DNA of 32,056 nt, taken from positions 1 to 32,056 of the forward strand of contig CAMASG010000027.1 of the NCBI GenBank assembly GCA_945860945.1, in the 5' to 3' direction. The notes beneath the pieces are model-generated. The model did not search any database and was not told the DNA's origin. It worked only from the letters and a program-made list of their open reading frames with translations. A program made the translations under genes and the position numbers. Position 1 is the first letter of the stretch, and every line of letters starts with the position of its first letter. Below are positions 1 to 7,740 of this stretch, piece by piece. The stretch is from Akkermansia muciniphila (GTDB lineage Bacteria > Verrucomicrobiota > Verrucomicrobiia > Limisphaerales > SIAT01).

Positions 1-618
1 GGGGTTGGGACAATTGAAACAAAAGCTGGCAGCCGAAATCCGAAAACCAATTCTCTATTCGCCTGTCAGCGTGAAAATGTTGAACCGGACTATCTTTGTC
101 TGGCGAAGGGATTGACCGGCGGTTATCTGCCGATGGCGGCGACGCTGACGACGCAGCCGGTGTTCGATGCGTTCCTAGGCGAATACGAAGAGTTCAAAAC
201 GTTCTTCCACGGTCACAGCTACACAGGTAACCAACTCGGTTCGGCAGCGGCGCTCGCTAGTCTGGATTTGCTCGAGAAATCGACAGGCATTCGAGCGCGG
301 CGCAAGCTTGAGCAAACACTACGCGAGGAACTCAAGTCACTCTGGTCGCTGCCAAACGTGGGTGACGTGCGGCAGGTTGGTCTCATTGCTGGTATCGAGT
401 TGATACGCGACTGGCGAACGCGCGAACCGTTCCATCTACGCGCGCGCGCGGGCATCCGCGTCTGTGAGGCGATGATGCGGAGCGGTGTGCTTACGCGACC
501 GATTGGCAACGTGCTCGTGTTGATGCCTCCGTATTGCACAACACTGGAGCAGATGAGGCGAATGGTCGCCGTCATGCGCGAGGCGATTCAGGAAGTCTTT
601 GGCGCGCGGAGTGCGTGA
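1..618 (+). CDS. bioA: Adenosylmethionine-8-amino-7-oxononanoate aminotransferase, C-terminal part (5' truncated)
   Basis: This is the C-terminal part of a class III PLP aminotransferase. The biotin pathway enzyme BioA uses S-adenosylmethionine as amino donor to convert 7-keto-8-aminopelargonate to 7,8-diaminopelargonate. The frame is open from base 1 to the stop at 618. BioA-like landmarks are LFACQRENVEPDYLCLAKGLTGGY, whose Lys (codon 106-108) is the expected Schiff-base lysine, then FFHGHSYTGNQLGSAAALASL, and near the end VLMPPYCTTLEQM. The N-terminal half lies outside the window. The first ~18 codons do not give the GFGRTG stretch normally found just before FAC(E/Q) in this family and are locally less GC-rich, so the extreme 5' edge may be an assembly artefact. 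It converges with the glycosidase gene, with 7 nt between the stops. Another class III aminotransferase is possible, but the FHGHSYT and LMPP blocks favour BioA. Confidence 0.85.
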   Translation, partial: GVGTIETKAGSRNPKTNSLFACQRENVEPDYLCLAKGLTGGYLPMAATLTTQPVFDAFLGEYEEFKTFFHGHSYTGNQLGSAAALASLDLLEKSTGIRARRKLEQTLREELKSLWSLPNVGDVRQVGLIAGIELIRDWRTREPFHLRARAGIRVCEAMMRSGVLTRPIGNVLVLMPPYCTTLEQMRRMVAVMREAIQEVFGARSA

Positions 619-625
619 ACGCGGT

Positions 626-2137
626 TCACTGCGAACGATGTTCCAACACGGCAGCGGGGCTGATATTGCCCGCGCGGTCCACGGCGATCAGTGAGACGAG
701 TTCCGGAAAACGGCCGCCGCTTTTGACGATGTTCCCAGACTTGCTGGATGCCGCGGCGACAAACGATTCCCATTTCCCGTCGGTACAGGTTTGAACTAGC
801 CAGCGGCCAACGGGCTCGGTCTCGATCGGTTGCCACAGCATCTCGAAACGATCTTTCGCTGCGTCATACTGGAGCGTGACAGCGGGGCGGGGCGGGGCGG
901 TCTTGTCCAGCCACGGCGAGGCGGGTACGAGCGAGGGTTGCGTGTAGACCTGTGTCGCGAGTGTAGCGGCCAAGCCTTTTGCATCTGACATCAGCGAACT
1001 GACATTCCAATGAATGTTCCCGGTGGCGCCCGACTGTTTGCGGGTGAGCGCGATCTGGTTCACAATCTCCTCCGGCTTCCACGAACTGCCGACGCGTGCG
1101 GAATTGTTGCCGGGCCAGAGATGTCGGCCCTTGAGGTTCTGCTCACTCCACCATTTCAATAGCACGGGATAACTCTGCGCTTCCGGCTCGATGGCCCAGT
1201 AAAGCTGCGGTGCGCAGTAGTCGAGCCAGCCGTTCTGGAGCCATTTGCGCGCATCGGCATAAAGCGCGTCGTAGGCGTCGAGGCCTCTGATTTTCTCGGG
1301 ATAACCTGGACGCCAAATTCCGAAAGGGCTGATGCCGAATTTCACGTGCGGCTTCACGGCGTGAATGGCGGTGTGAAGGCGTTGGATGAATGAGTTTATG
1401 TTTTCACGGCGCCAATCGTCACGGCTTATTTTTCCAGCCATGCTGGAGCGTTTCCAACTCGCGTCGTCGGGGAAGTCCATCAACCGTCCGGCGCTGTCCT
1501 TCTCTTTGTATGGGTAGAAATAATCGTCAATGTGGATGCCGTCCACATCGTAGCGTTTCACGACATCTAAAATGACGGCGAGCGAGTGTTCCTGCGCATC
1601 GCGATCGCTGGGGTCGAGCCAGAGGTATTTGCCGTAAGTGCGCACGAAGCTGGGTTTGGTTTTGCTGATGTGCGATGCGGCGATGGGCGACTTCGCTGAA
1701 TGATAGCGCGCGCGATAGGGGTTGAACCACGCGTGCAATTCGATGCCGCGCTTGTGCGCCTCCTCCACGGCGAACGCGAGCGGATCATAAAAAGGCTCGG
1801 GTGCCTGACCCATCTTGCCGGTGAGATACTCCGACCACGGCTCGAGCTTGGATGCGTAAAGCGCGTCGCACGAGGTGCGGACTTGGAAGATCAATGCGTT
1901 GAGCCGAAGGTGTGCTGCGCGGTCGAGGATGGCGAGTAGTTCGCTCTTCTGTTGTTCGGTGGAAAGCCCCGGCTTGGAGGGCCAGTCAATGTTCCCGACG
2001 GTGGCGATCCAAGCTCCGCGGAACTCTCGCAAGACTGGCGGCGGGATTTGATTCGACGGCGCGTAGGAGGGGGCGGAGAAGAGTAGCGGAGCCGCGGCCA
2101 ATAGCGCCGAGGCACAGGATGCGATTCGCCTAAACAT
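626..2137 (-). CDS. Secreted GHL10-type glycoside hydrolase (DUF187/YngK/DigH-like)
   Basis: The 503-residue product has a clear signal peptide (MFRR, a hydrophobic Ala/Leu core, probable cleavage after SYA near residue 26). It then carries the GHL10 (PF02638) TIM-barrel signature: REFRGAWIATVGNIDWPS at the start, LNALIFQVRTSCDALY, HAWFNPYRARY, VDGIHIDDYFYPY and FGISPFGIWRPGYP. The Asp pair in IHIDDYFYPY lies where this fold places acidic catalytic residues. The last ~90 residues are a fibronectin-like or Ig-like beta tail. Characterised relatives such as E. coli DigH cleave denuded peptidoglycan glycan strands, so a periplasmic or outer-membrane role in wall remodelling is the best inference; the substrate is not proven. 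No lipobox Cys is visible. The ATG at 2137 is the only start that includes the signal peptide. The gene is monocistronic and diverges from the haem operon. Confidence 0.88.
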   Translation of the reverse strand: MFRRIASCASALLAAAPLLFSAPSYAPSNQIPPPVLREFRGAWIATVGNIDWPSKPGLSTEQQKSELLAILDRAAHLRLNALIFQVRTSCDALYASKLEPWSEYLTGKMGQAPEPFYDPLAFAVEEAHKRGIELHAWFNPYRARYHSAKSPIAASHISKTKPSFVRTYGKYLWLDPSDRDAQEHSLAVILDVVKRYDVDGIHIDDYFYPYKEKDSAGRLMDFPDDASWKRSSMAGKISRDDWRRENINSFIQRLHTAIHAVKPHVKFGISPFGIWRPGYPEKIRGLDAYDALYADARKWLQNGWLDYCAPQLYWAIEPEAQSYPVLLKWWSEQNLKGRHLWPGNNSARVGSSWKPEEIVNQIALTRKQSGATGNIHWNVSSLMSDAKGLAATLATQVYTQPSLVPASPWLDKTAPPRPAVTLQYDAAKDRFEMLWQPIETEPVGRWLVQTCTDGKWESFVAAASSKSGNIVKSGGRFPELVSLIAVDRAGNISPAAVLEHRSQ

Positions 2138-2230
2138 GGAACTATTTTTTACATCGGCGACGGTTCGAAAACAAGGATAGCGTCAAACGCCCATGGGCTT
2201 GCGGGTGAAGCGACGATTGCAACTTGCCTC

Positions 2231-3079
2231 GTGTTGTGGCTCAATAGCGATTGGACTGTGTCTTGGAACGATAAAGTTTTATTCGCCATCGCCGTAGCTC
2301 TTTACGGCGTGAGCATGATCTATTCGCTCTTCCTTTGGCGGGAAGGTTTTCGGCGCGATAACCGCGTGAACTACTCCCTCCTCGCCGCGGGTTTGGTGGT
2401 CCACACCGTTGCGATGGCCAAGCGCGGCTTCACACTCGAACGTTGCCCCATCAACAACCTTTACGAAGCGACGGCGTTCATTATGTGGACCGTCGTGCTC
2501 GCCTACCTTGTGTTCGGCGCTTGGCGGCGTCTTCGCTTTCTTGGAGCGTTCATTTCGCCGGCATTATTCGCGATGGGAATTTTTGCGCTGATGCCCGCGC
2601 TCGATCCGCCGCACGGGCCGAAGCCCGACTTCTCTGGCGGCCTCGCGAGTCTGCACAAGGCGCTGCTCCTGCTCTCCTTCGGTGGGTTTGGTCTGAGCGC
2701 CGCCGCCGCCGCGATGTATCTGGTGCAAGAGCACGACCTGAAGTTTAACAAACTCCGCGCCATCTCTTCGCTGATGCCTTCATTGCAACGACTCGAAGTC
2801 GCGATTGACCGTCTCCTCTGGGTTGGATTCGCATTGCTCACGGCTGGTTTGGCGACCAGCATGGCTTACCTAAAACAGAAACAGAACGTGTATTTCAGCG
2901 GTGACCCCGAGGTCGTCTGGACGTTCGGTGTCTGGGCGTTTTATCTCGTGCTGCTGGTCCTTCACTGGCGGCATCAGCAAACGGGCCGGCGTTTCGCATG
3001 GGGCGCTCTCGCTAGCTTCCTGTTTGTACTGCTCACCTTTTGGGGCGTGTACTTGCTCTCTCCGCTTCACCAACGCTGA
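2231..3079 (+). CDS. CcsA/HemX-family multi-pass membrane protein
   Basis: The product has 282 residues with about eight hydrophobic segments. It resembles the cytochrome c assembly protein family (PF01578), which includes CcsA/ResC haem handlers and HemX, a modulator of glutamyl-tRNA reductase. Typical blocks are ERCPINNLYEATAFIMW near residues 71-87 (compare P-x-x-NLYES in the family), a central LHKALLLLSFGGFGLSAAAAAMYL helix, and GDPEVVWTFGVWAFYLVLLVLHWR, which stands in for the WDPKE-W-x-TW-x-YA-x-LH region. The Trp-rich haem-binding WWD core is not well preserved, which favours the HemX branch. It lies 3 nt upstream of hemA, as hemX accompanies hemA in Firmicutes, so it probably tunes HemA or haem delivery. 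The start is uncertain: GTG 2231 is used because it keeps the first helix, but no convincing Shine-Dalgarno sequence precedes it. Confidence 0.82.
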   Translation: MLWLNSDWTVSWNDKVLFAIAVALYGVSMIYSLFLWREGFRRDNRVNYSLLAAGLVVHTVAMAKRGFTLERCPINNLYEATAFIMWTVVLAYLVFGAWRRLRFLGAFISPALFAMGIFALMPALDPPHGPKPDFSGGLASLHKALLLLSFGGFGLSAAAAAMYLVQEHDLKFNKLRAISSLMPSLQRLEVAIDRLLWVGFALLTAGLATSMAYLKQKQNVYFSGDPEVVWTFGVWAFYLVLLVLHWRHQQTGRRFAWGALASFLFVLLTFWGVYLLSPLHQR

Positions 3080-3082
3080 ACC

Positions 3083-4135
3083 ATGCCTATCGTCGCACTT
3101 GGAATCAGCTATCGCACCGCGCCCGTCGAGATTCGCGAACGTTTCGCCCTCGCGGAATCGGCATTGCCGGAGATTCTGCAGCAGCTACGCGAGACCGCTG
3201 GAGTTAGCGAGGCTGTGATTCTTTCGACGTGCAATCGCGTGGAGATTTACGCGGCTGCGGATGGCGATGGCCGAGATTTGATTGCGCGCCTGAAATCATT
3301 TCTTCGCACCCACAAGAATCAACCAGACGTCGAGGAGGGCGTCTTCTATGGGTTGACCGAGCCGCAAAGCATCGAGCATCTCTTCAAAGTTGCCAGCGGA
3401 CTTGATTCGATGGTTCTCGGCGAGACGGAGATTCTTGGGCAGTTGAAGAAAGCTTACGACCTCGCGCTGCAGCACAAGCACACGGGCGGCCGATTGAACA
3501 AAGCCTTCCAGCGCGCGTTCAACGTCGCCAAGCACATCCGCACCGAGACGAACATTCAGCGCGGGGCCACCTCCGTTGCCGCCGTTGCCGTGGAGTTGGC
3601 GGAGAAGATTTTCGACTCACTCGCCGAGCGTCAGGTGATGGTGATTGGCGCCGGCGAGACTGGCGAAAAGACTGCGCGCGCGTTGTTAAGCCGTGGCGCG
3701 CACAGCGTCATCGTTTCCAATCGTTCTCACGAACGAGCCGTGGCGCTGGCCGCCGAACTGGGTGGTCGCGCCGTGCATTTCGACGAGTGGCACAGCGAGT
3801 TTGCCGCGGTGGACATTATTATCAGCAGCACGGCCGCGCCGCATTACGTGCTCGACCGCCAGAAGCTCGCGCCGTTGATGAAGCTGCGCGAAAACCGTCC
3901 GCTGCTGCTGGTGGATATCGCTGTACCGCGCGACATCGAACCGGAAGTGAACTTTCTCGAGAACGTTTACCTCTACAACATCGACGACCTCCAAACCATT
4001 GCGGCCGATTATCTCAAGCAGCGCCAAGAGGAGATCGCGCATTGCGAGCAGATCATCCGCGAGAAAGCCGCGGGCCTCGTCACGCGCGCGCCGCAGAATT
4101 ACATTCTCAACCGGCCGGCTTGCGGCCATTCCTGA
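3083..4135 (+). CDS. hemA: Glutamyl-tRNA reductase, short form
   Basis: HemA reduces Glu-tRNA to glutamate-1-semialdehyde with NADPH, the first committed step of C5 tetrapyrrole synthesis. The N-terminal catalytic domain carries LSTCNRVEIYA, with nucleophile Cys50, and GLDSMVLGETEILGQ. The NADPH domain has MVIGAGETGEKTA and VSNRSHERA, followed by LLVDIAVPRDIEPEV and YNIDDLQTI. The spinal helix follows, but the protein ends at residue 350 with a short, non-family tail. Typical bacterial GluTR is about 420 residues, so most of the C-terminal dimerisation domain is absent. This is not a frameshift in the last codons, because hemC begins 1 nt after the stop and there is no room for the domain. 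ATG 3083 gives the standard N terminus (MPIVALGISYRTAPVEIRE). It is the second gene of the haem operon. Confidence 0.95.
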   Translation: MPIVALGISYRTAPVEIRERFALAESALPEILQQLRETAGVSEAVILSTCNRVEIYAAADGDGRDLIARLKSFLRTHKNQPDVEEGVFYGLTEPQSIEHLFKVASGLDSMVLGETEILGQLKKAYDLALQHKHTGGRLNKAFQRAFNVAKHIRTETNIQRGATSVAAVAVELAEKIFDSLAERQVMVIGAGETGEKTARALLSRGAHSVIVSNRSHERAVALAAELGGRAVHFDEWHSEFAAVDIIISSTAAPHYVLDRQKLAPLMKLRENRPLLLVDIAVPRDIEPEVNFLENVYLYNIDDLQTIAADYLKQRQEEIAHCEQIIREKAAGLVTRAPQNYILNRPACGHS

Positions 4136-4136
4136 A

Positions 4137-5159
4137 ATGCCAGAACGCCCCTTTATCATCGCCACACGCGGGAGCGCCCTCGCTCTTGCGCAAGCCAACG
4201 CCATTTATGATCAATGCCGCAAAGCGTTTCCGCGGCTCGTTTTCGAGATCAAGATCATCAAGACCACCGGCGACAAACTCCAGACCGCGGCTCTGAATCA
4301 AGAAGGTCAAAGTCTGCCGAAAGGTCTCTTCACAAAAGAACTCGAGGTCGCGTTGCTCAAGCATCATGCCGATCTTGCAGTGCACAGTCTGAAAGATCTG
4401 CCCACCGAATTGCCGAGCGGTCTAAAGCTCGGCGCCGTTGGTAACCGCGCCGATGTGCGTGACGTGTTGGTTTATCGCGATGCCGAATATCTGCGGGAGA
4501 TCGCCACCAAACAGAGCGTTGTCGAGTGGACGCCGGGGCAAGCTGAGAGGCGTGGACTGAAGCCGAAAGCTGGCGTCAAAGATTTACCGAAAGGCTGGGC
4601 CATCGCCACCAGCAGCCCCCGGCGCAAAGCGCAACTGCTCGCGTTACGCCCAGATTTGACGGTCGTGGATATTCGCGGGAACGTCCCGACACGGCTCCAA
4701 AAGCTCGACGAGCGCGCCGAGTTGGATGGGCTCATTCTTGCTGCCGCAGGTTTCGAGCGGCTTCATTTTCAGATCAAGCCGGATGGCCGCCTTGTCGGTG
4801 ACGCTGTGCCGGACGGTTTGCTCGCCATCTACTTCGAGCCAGAACAGATGCTGCCGTGCGTTGGGCAAGGTGCCATCGGTATCGAAATCCGCGAGAACGA
4901 CGAGCGGATCGCGACCATCTGCGAGCGGTTGAATCACTTCAATACGCAGCAGTGCGTGATTGCTGAACGAGCCTTTCTCTCCGCGATGGGCGGCGGTTGC
5001 CAATCGCCTGTCGGCGCATATGCCGAAGTGATCGGCCACCAAATTCGCATGCGCGCAGTGTCGTTCCAGAACGGGCCGGCGCGGCGAACTGAAGCGCGGC
5101 GCGTGGTAAAGGAAGCGATCGAGTTGGGGCAGCAGATCGCGGCGGAACTGAAAGCGTGA
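4137..5159 (+). CDS. hemC: Porphobilinogen deaminase (hydroxymethylbilane synthase)
   Basis: HemC condenses four porphobilinogens into hydroxymethylbilane using a covalent dipyrromethane cofactor. The 340-residue protein starts MPERPFIIATRGSALALAQA and has KTTGDK, LFTKELE, and HSLKDLPTELP with catalytic Asp87. It also has TSSPRRKAQL, DIRGNVPTRLQKL, GLILAAAGFERL and MGGGCQSPVGA, where Cys288 is the cofactor attachment site. Compared with the usual ~310 residues it carries about 30 extra residues around 116-150, between VLVYRD and the TSSPRR motif. ATG 4137, 1 nt after the hemA stop, gives the family-standard N terminus; longer readings into hemA are out-of-frame extension. The stop overlaps the next start by 4 nt (GTGA), so translation of the operon is probably coupled. 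Confidence 0.96.
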   Translation: MPERPFIIATRGSALALAQANAIYDQCRKAFPRLVFEIKIIKTTGDKLQTAALNQEGQSLPKGLFTKELEVALLKHHADLAVHSLKDLPTELPSGLKLGAVGNRADVRDVLVYRDAEYLREIATKQSVVEWTPGQAERRGLKPKAGVKDLPKGWAIATSSPRRKAQLLALRPDLTVVDIRGNVPTRLQKLDERAELDGLILAAAGFERLHFQIKPDGRLVGDAVPDGLLAIYFEPEQMLPCVGQGAIGIEIRENDERIATICERLNHFNTQQCVIAERAFLSAMGGGCQSPVGAYAEVIGHQIRMRAVSFQNGPARRTEARRVVKEAIELGQQIAAELKA

Positions 5160-5890
5160 CGGGAACCATCATCAACGCGGCAGCTGTGCTCGTTGGCGGC
5201 GCAATCGGGCTCGCCGCAAACCGCCGGATTTCGCCTGCAAACCAGCGACGCATCAAACTGCTTCTCGCCGTCCTCACCATCGTCGCCGCCGGCAGTATGC
5301 TGTGGGATGGGCTGAAGGGAGCGTTGGCTCGCGGCAGCTTTCTTTACATCGCGAAGTTGTGCGCGGTTGTTCTCATCGCATTGATGTTCGGTAATTTTAC
5401 AGGGCATCTCCTCGGGATACAGCGCCGTTTGAACAAGCTTGGTCAGTATGCGAAAGAGCGTTTCACCAAAGCGCAAACGGCCGGCACGGCGAATGCGAGT
5501 GACGGCTTCGTGACCTGCACGCTGCTCTTCTGCGTGGGTCCGATGGCGATTCTCGGTTCTCTTCAAGATGGGTTGACTGGTGATTTCAAAATCCTCGCGC
5601 TGAAAGGGGCGATGGATGGCCTCGCGACGATCGCTTTCGCCGCGACGTTCGGACGGGGCGTGTTGCTCTCGCTGGTGCCACTCGTGATTTATCAGGGCAC
5701 ACTCACGCTGCTCGCGCGCTGGCTTCAGCCTTTGATGGAACAGCAGGCGCTACTTGACTCGATCAATCTCGCCGGCGGTTTTCTCGTGCTCTGCATCGTC
5801 TTGATTATTCTCGAAGTGAGGAAGGTAGAGTTGGCCAACTATCTACCCGCGCTCATCTACGCGCCGCTGCTGATGTGGCTGCTGCGGTGA
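5156..5890 (+). CDS. DUF554 family membrane protein
   Basis: This is a 244-residue integral membrane protein with about six to seven hydrophobic helices. It matches the DUF554 (YdfK-like) pattern: it opens with TGTIINAAAVLVGGAIGL, has GFVTCTLLFCVGPMAILGSLQDGLTGD in the middle with the FCVGPMAILGS signature, then LKGAMDGLATIAFAATFGRGV, and closes with an NLAGGFLVLCIVL helix. Family members are predicted transporters or channels, but no substrate is established. GTG 5156 overlaps the hemC stop (GTGA), so it is the last gene of the haem operon by position. That does not prove a role in tetrapyrrole metabolism. It converges with the rhodanese gene, with 3 nt between stops. Confidence 0.9.
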   Translation: MTGTIINAAAVLVGGAIGLAANRRISPANQRRIKLLLAVLTIVAAGSMLWDGLKGALARGSFLYIAKLCAVVLIALMFGNFTGHLLGIQRRLNKLGQYAKERFTKAQTAGTANASDGFVTCTLLFCVGPMAILGSLQDGLTGDFKILALKGAMDGLATIAFAATFGRGVLLSLVPLVIYQGTLTLLARWLQPLMEQQALLDSINLAGGFLVLCIVLIILEVRKVELANYLPALIYAPLLMWLLR

Positions 5891-5893
5891 TTC

Positions 5894-6439
5894 TCAGTGG
5901 CGGAGTGAAGGAACGTCCGCTTGATGTTCCGGCGCGAGAAGTTTCTTCCCCATCCAATTGAACGGATGAACCCGATTTGTCGCTCCGGCGTCGTTCTCGA
6001 TCGGATTCCCGTCGCTGGCCCACGCGAAGATTGAGCCTTCGAGATTGAAGACGTTGGTGATTCCAGCGGCTTGCAGTCGGCGCGCCATCTTGTTGGAACG
6101 ATAACCAACCGCGCAATACACGACGATTGAGCGGTCGGCGGGAAGCGCGGAGAGAAGGTCGGAAGCGGTGTCCTGCGGATTAATTCGTCGCGCATTGGCA
6201 ATTCGGCTCACGGCGAACTCGGGCGACTCACGTACATCGAGCAGAATCGGGGCAGGACGGTTCGTGTCCGCTATCCACGCGGAAAGTTCTCGCGGGGTGA
6301 TTTGCTGCACGTCGTTGAACTTGGCGCGGAGAACACGCTTGGCCAGAGCGAGACCGGGTTCATGCAGCGGCATCAAGAGCACGATCGCAATCGCTGCCAA
6401 CGATATCGTGAGAATGAGTTTGGCTCGGGCACGATTCAT
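5894..6439 (-). CDS. Membrane-anchored rhodanese-domain protein
   Basis: A single N-terminal hydrophobic segment (LILTISLAAIAIVLL) precedes one rhodanese domain: APILLDVRESPEFAVSRIANARRI, then VVYCAVGYRSNKMARRLQAAGITNVFNLEGSIFAW. The active-site loop CAVGYRS has the catalytic Cys (residue 109 from the chosen start), so the domain should be able to form a persulfide and act as a sulfurtransferase or sulfur carrier. The domain faces the periplasm if the N terminus is cytoplasmic, which the positive N-terminal residues suggest. A 34-residue tail after SIFAW (NPIENDAGATNRVHPFNW onward) is unassigned. ATG 6439 places the positive residues directly before the helix; an in-frame ATG at 6466 would add nine residues. 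The sulfur donor and acceptor are unknown. Confidence 0.88.
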   Translation of the reverse strand: MNRARAKLILTISLAAIAIVLLMPLHEPGLALAKRVLRAKFNDVQQITPRELSAWIADTNRPAPILLDVRESPEFAVSRIANARRINPQDTASDLLSALPADRSIVVYCAVGYRSNKMARRLQAAGITNVFNLEGSIFAWASDGNPIENDAGATNRVHPFNWMGKKLLAPEHQADVPSLRH

Positions 6440-6531
6440 TGTTCCAAGGACAGGATGGAGCCTCATCTGAAAGTTGGCAAATCGGCAAAAAGGCTTGCCC
6501 TGCTTTTTAAGCGGCGGCGATACTCATAACA

Positions 6532-7692
6532 ATGAGCACGGTTCGCATCGGCATCATCGGGATGGGCAACATCGGCAAATTCCACGCCGACTATTTGCTG
6601 ACTGGAAAAGTGAAGCGCGCGAAGCTGGTCGCCGTTTGCAGCACGTCGCCGCAGAAACTGGAGAGCTTCAAGGAAAAGGGCGTCAAGATTTGGGGCGATG
6701 CCGCGCAACTCATCCGCTCTGGTGAGGTGGACGCCGTGATTGTCGCCACGCCCCATTACCAGCACACCACGCTTGGCATTGCTGCCATTGAAGCCGGCGT
6801 GCACGTGATGGTTGAGAAACCGATTTCCGCTCACAAAGCGGATGCCGAGCGGCTCATCGCCGCGGCCAAGGCGCATCCAAAAGTGAAGTTCGCAGCGATG
6901 TTCCAGATCCGTGCCGAACCGCGTTACACGAAGATTCGCAACCTGATTCAAGACGGCGAACTGGGACAGATTGTTCGCGTCAATTGGATCAACACTGATT
7001 GGTTTCGCAGCGAGGCGTATTACTCGAGCGGCGGTTGGCGCGCCACGTGGAAAGGCGAGGGCGGCGGCGTGCTCATCAACCAGTGTCTGCACAATCTCGA
7101 CATGCTCCAGTGGCTCTGCGGAATGCCGGCGCGCGTGCGTGGCTTCTGTCAGTTGGGGCGGTTTCACGAAATCGAGGTGGAAGACAATGTGACGGTCAGC
7201 CTCGAATGGGCGAACGGTGCAAGCGGTGTTTTCGTCAGTTCCACTGGCGAACTTCCGGGCACGAACCGTTTTGAGATCTGTGGCACGCGCGGCAAAATTG
7301 TGCTGGAGAAAGACACGCTCACCTTCACGCGGAACGAAGTAGCCGCCGATACGTGGAACAAGACCTCGAAGATCGGCTTTGCGCGGCCAGAGGTGCACCA
7401 GATTGACATCCCGATCACAAACGCAGAAGCGCCGCACGCGGTGCTGATGCAGAGTTTTGTGGATGCCATTCTCGACGGCACTCCACTAAATTGCCCCGGG
7501 GAAGAGGGACTCGGCTCCATTGAGTTGGCGAATGTGATGCTCTATTCTTCGCTCATCGGTCAGACCGTCGAGTTGCCGATGGACGGTGCGGCTTACGAGA
7601 AGAAACTCAGCGAATTGATTGCTGGCTCGAAGATTGAGAAAAAGGTCGTCGGAATTTCGACCGAAGATTTCACGAAGTCGTTCACGCGTTGA
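6532..7692 (+). CDS. Gfo/Idh/MocA family NAD(P)-dependent oxidoreductase
   Basis: The 386-residue enzyme has an N-terminal Rossmann fold (VRIGIIGMGNIGKFHADYLL), VDAVIVATPHYQHTTLGIAAIEAGVHVMVEKPIS with the family EKP lysine, and a C-terminal alpha/beta substrate domain with GGGVLINQCLHNLDMLQWL. The His in CLHNLDML is in the position of the catalytic His of the family (compare D-x-G-x-H-x-x-D). Members oxidise or epimerise sugars and inositols; the substrate cannot be read here. The next gene is a TIM-barrel sugar isomerase 48 nt downstream, a pairing typical of inositol or sugar catabolic modules. No good Shine-Dalgarno sequence precedes ATG 6532. Confidence 0.9.
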   Translation: MSTVRIGIIGMGNIGKFHADYLLTGKVKRAKLVAVCSTSPQKLESFKEKGVKIWGDAAQLIRSGEVDAVIVATPHYQHTTLGIAAIEAGVHVMVEKPISAHKADAERLIAAAKAHPKVKFAAMFQIRAEPRYTKIRNLIQDGELGQIVRVNWINTDWFRSEAYYSSGGWRATWKGEGGGVLINQCLHNLDMLQWLCGMPARVRGFCQLGRFHEIEVEDNVTVSLEWANGASGVFVSSTGELPGTNRFEICGTRGKIVLEKDTLTFTRNEVAADTWNKTSKIGFARPEVHQIDIPITNAEAPHAVLMQSFVDAILDGTPLNCPGEEGLGSIELANVMLYSSLIGQTVELPMDGAAYEKKLSELIAGSKIEKKVVGISTEDFTKSFTR

Positions 7693-7710
7693 ACAGTTAA
7701 TGAACACGTT

Positions 7711-7728
7711 TGCTCCGCGATTGGAGCA
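7711..7728 (+). other. Small intercistronic hairpin
   Basis: TGCTCC (7711-7716) and GGAGCA (7723-7728) form a 6-bp stem with a 6-nt loop between the oxidoreductase and isomerase genes, just before the GGAG ribosome-binding site at 7731-7734. It has no U tract, so it is not an intrinsic terminator. It could affect mRNA processing or access to the ribosome site, or be chance. Confidence 0.3.
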
Positions 7729-7740
7729 CTGGAGAAAACT

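Noticed and set aside
439-455. Alternating CG run in bioA as Z-DNA or simple repeat
   Set aside because: It is short and in frame (Arg/Ala codons) within a GC-rich coding region.
881-900. G-rich run (GGGG repeated with single C spacers) as a G-quadruplex
   Set aside because: It has only three GGGG runs plus GG and encodes the APPRP stretch of the glycosidase on the other strand, so coding explains it.
2138-2230. Divergent promoters between the glycosidase and haem operon
   Set aside because: Partial -35/-10 matches exist on both strands, but none has good boxes with good spacing.
6463-7437. 324-codon minus strand ORF opposite the Gfo/Idh/MocA gene
   Set aside because: The + strand protein is plainly conserved; the antisense frame is Arg/His/Leu-rich shadow sequence.
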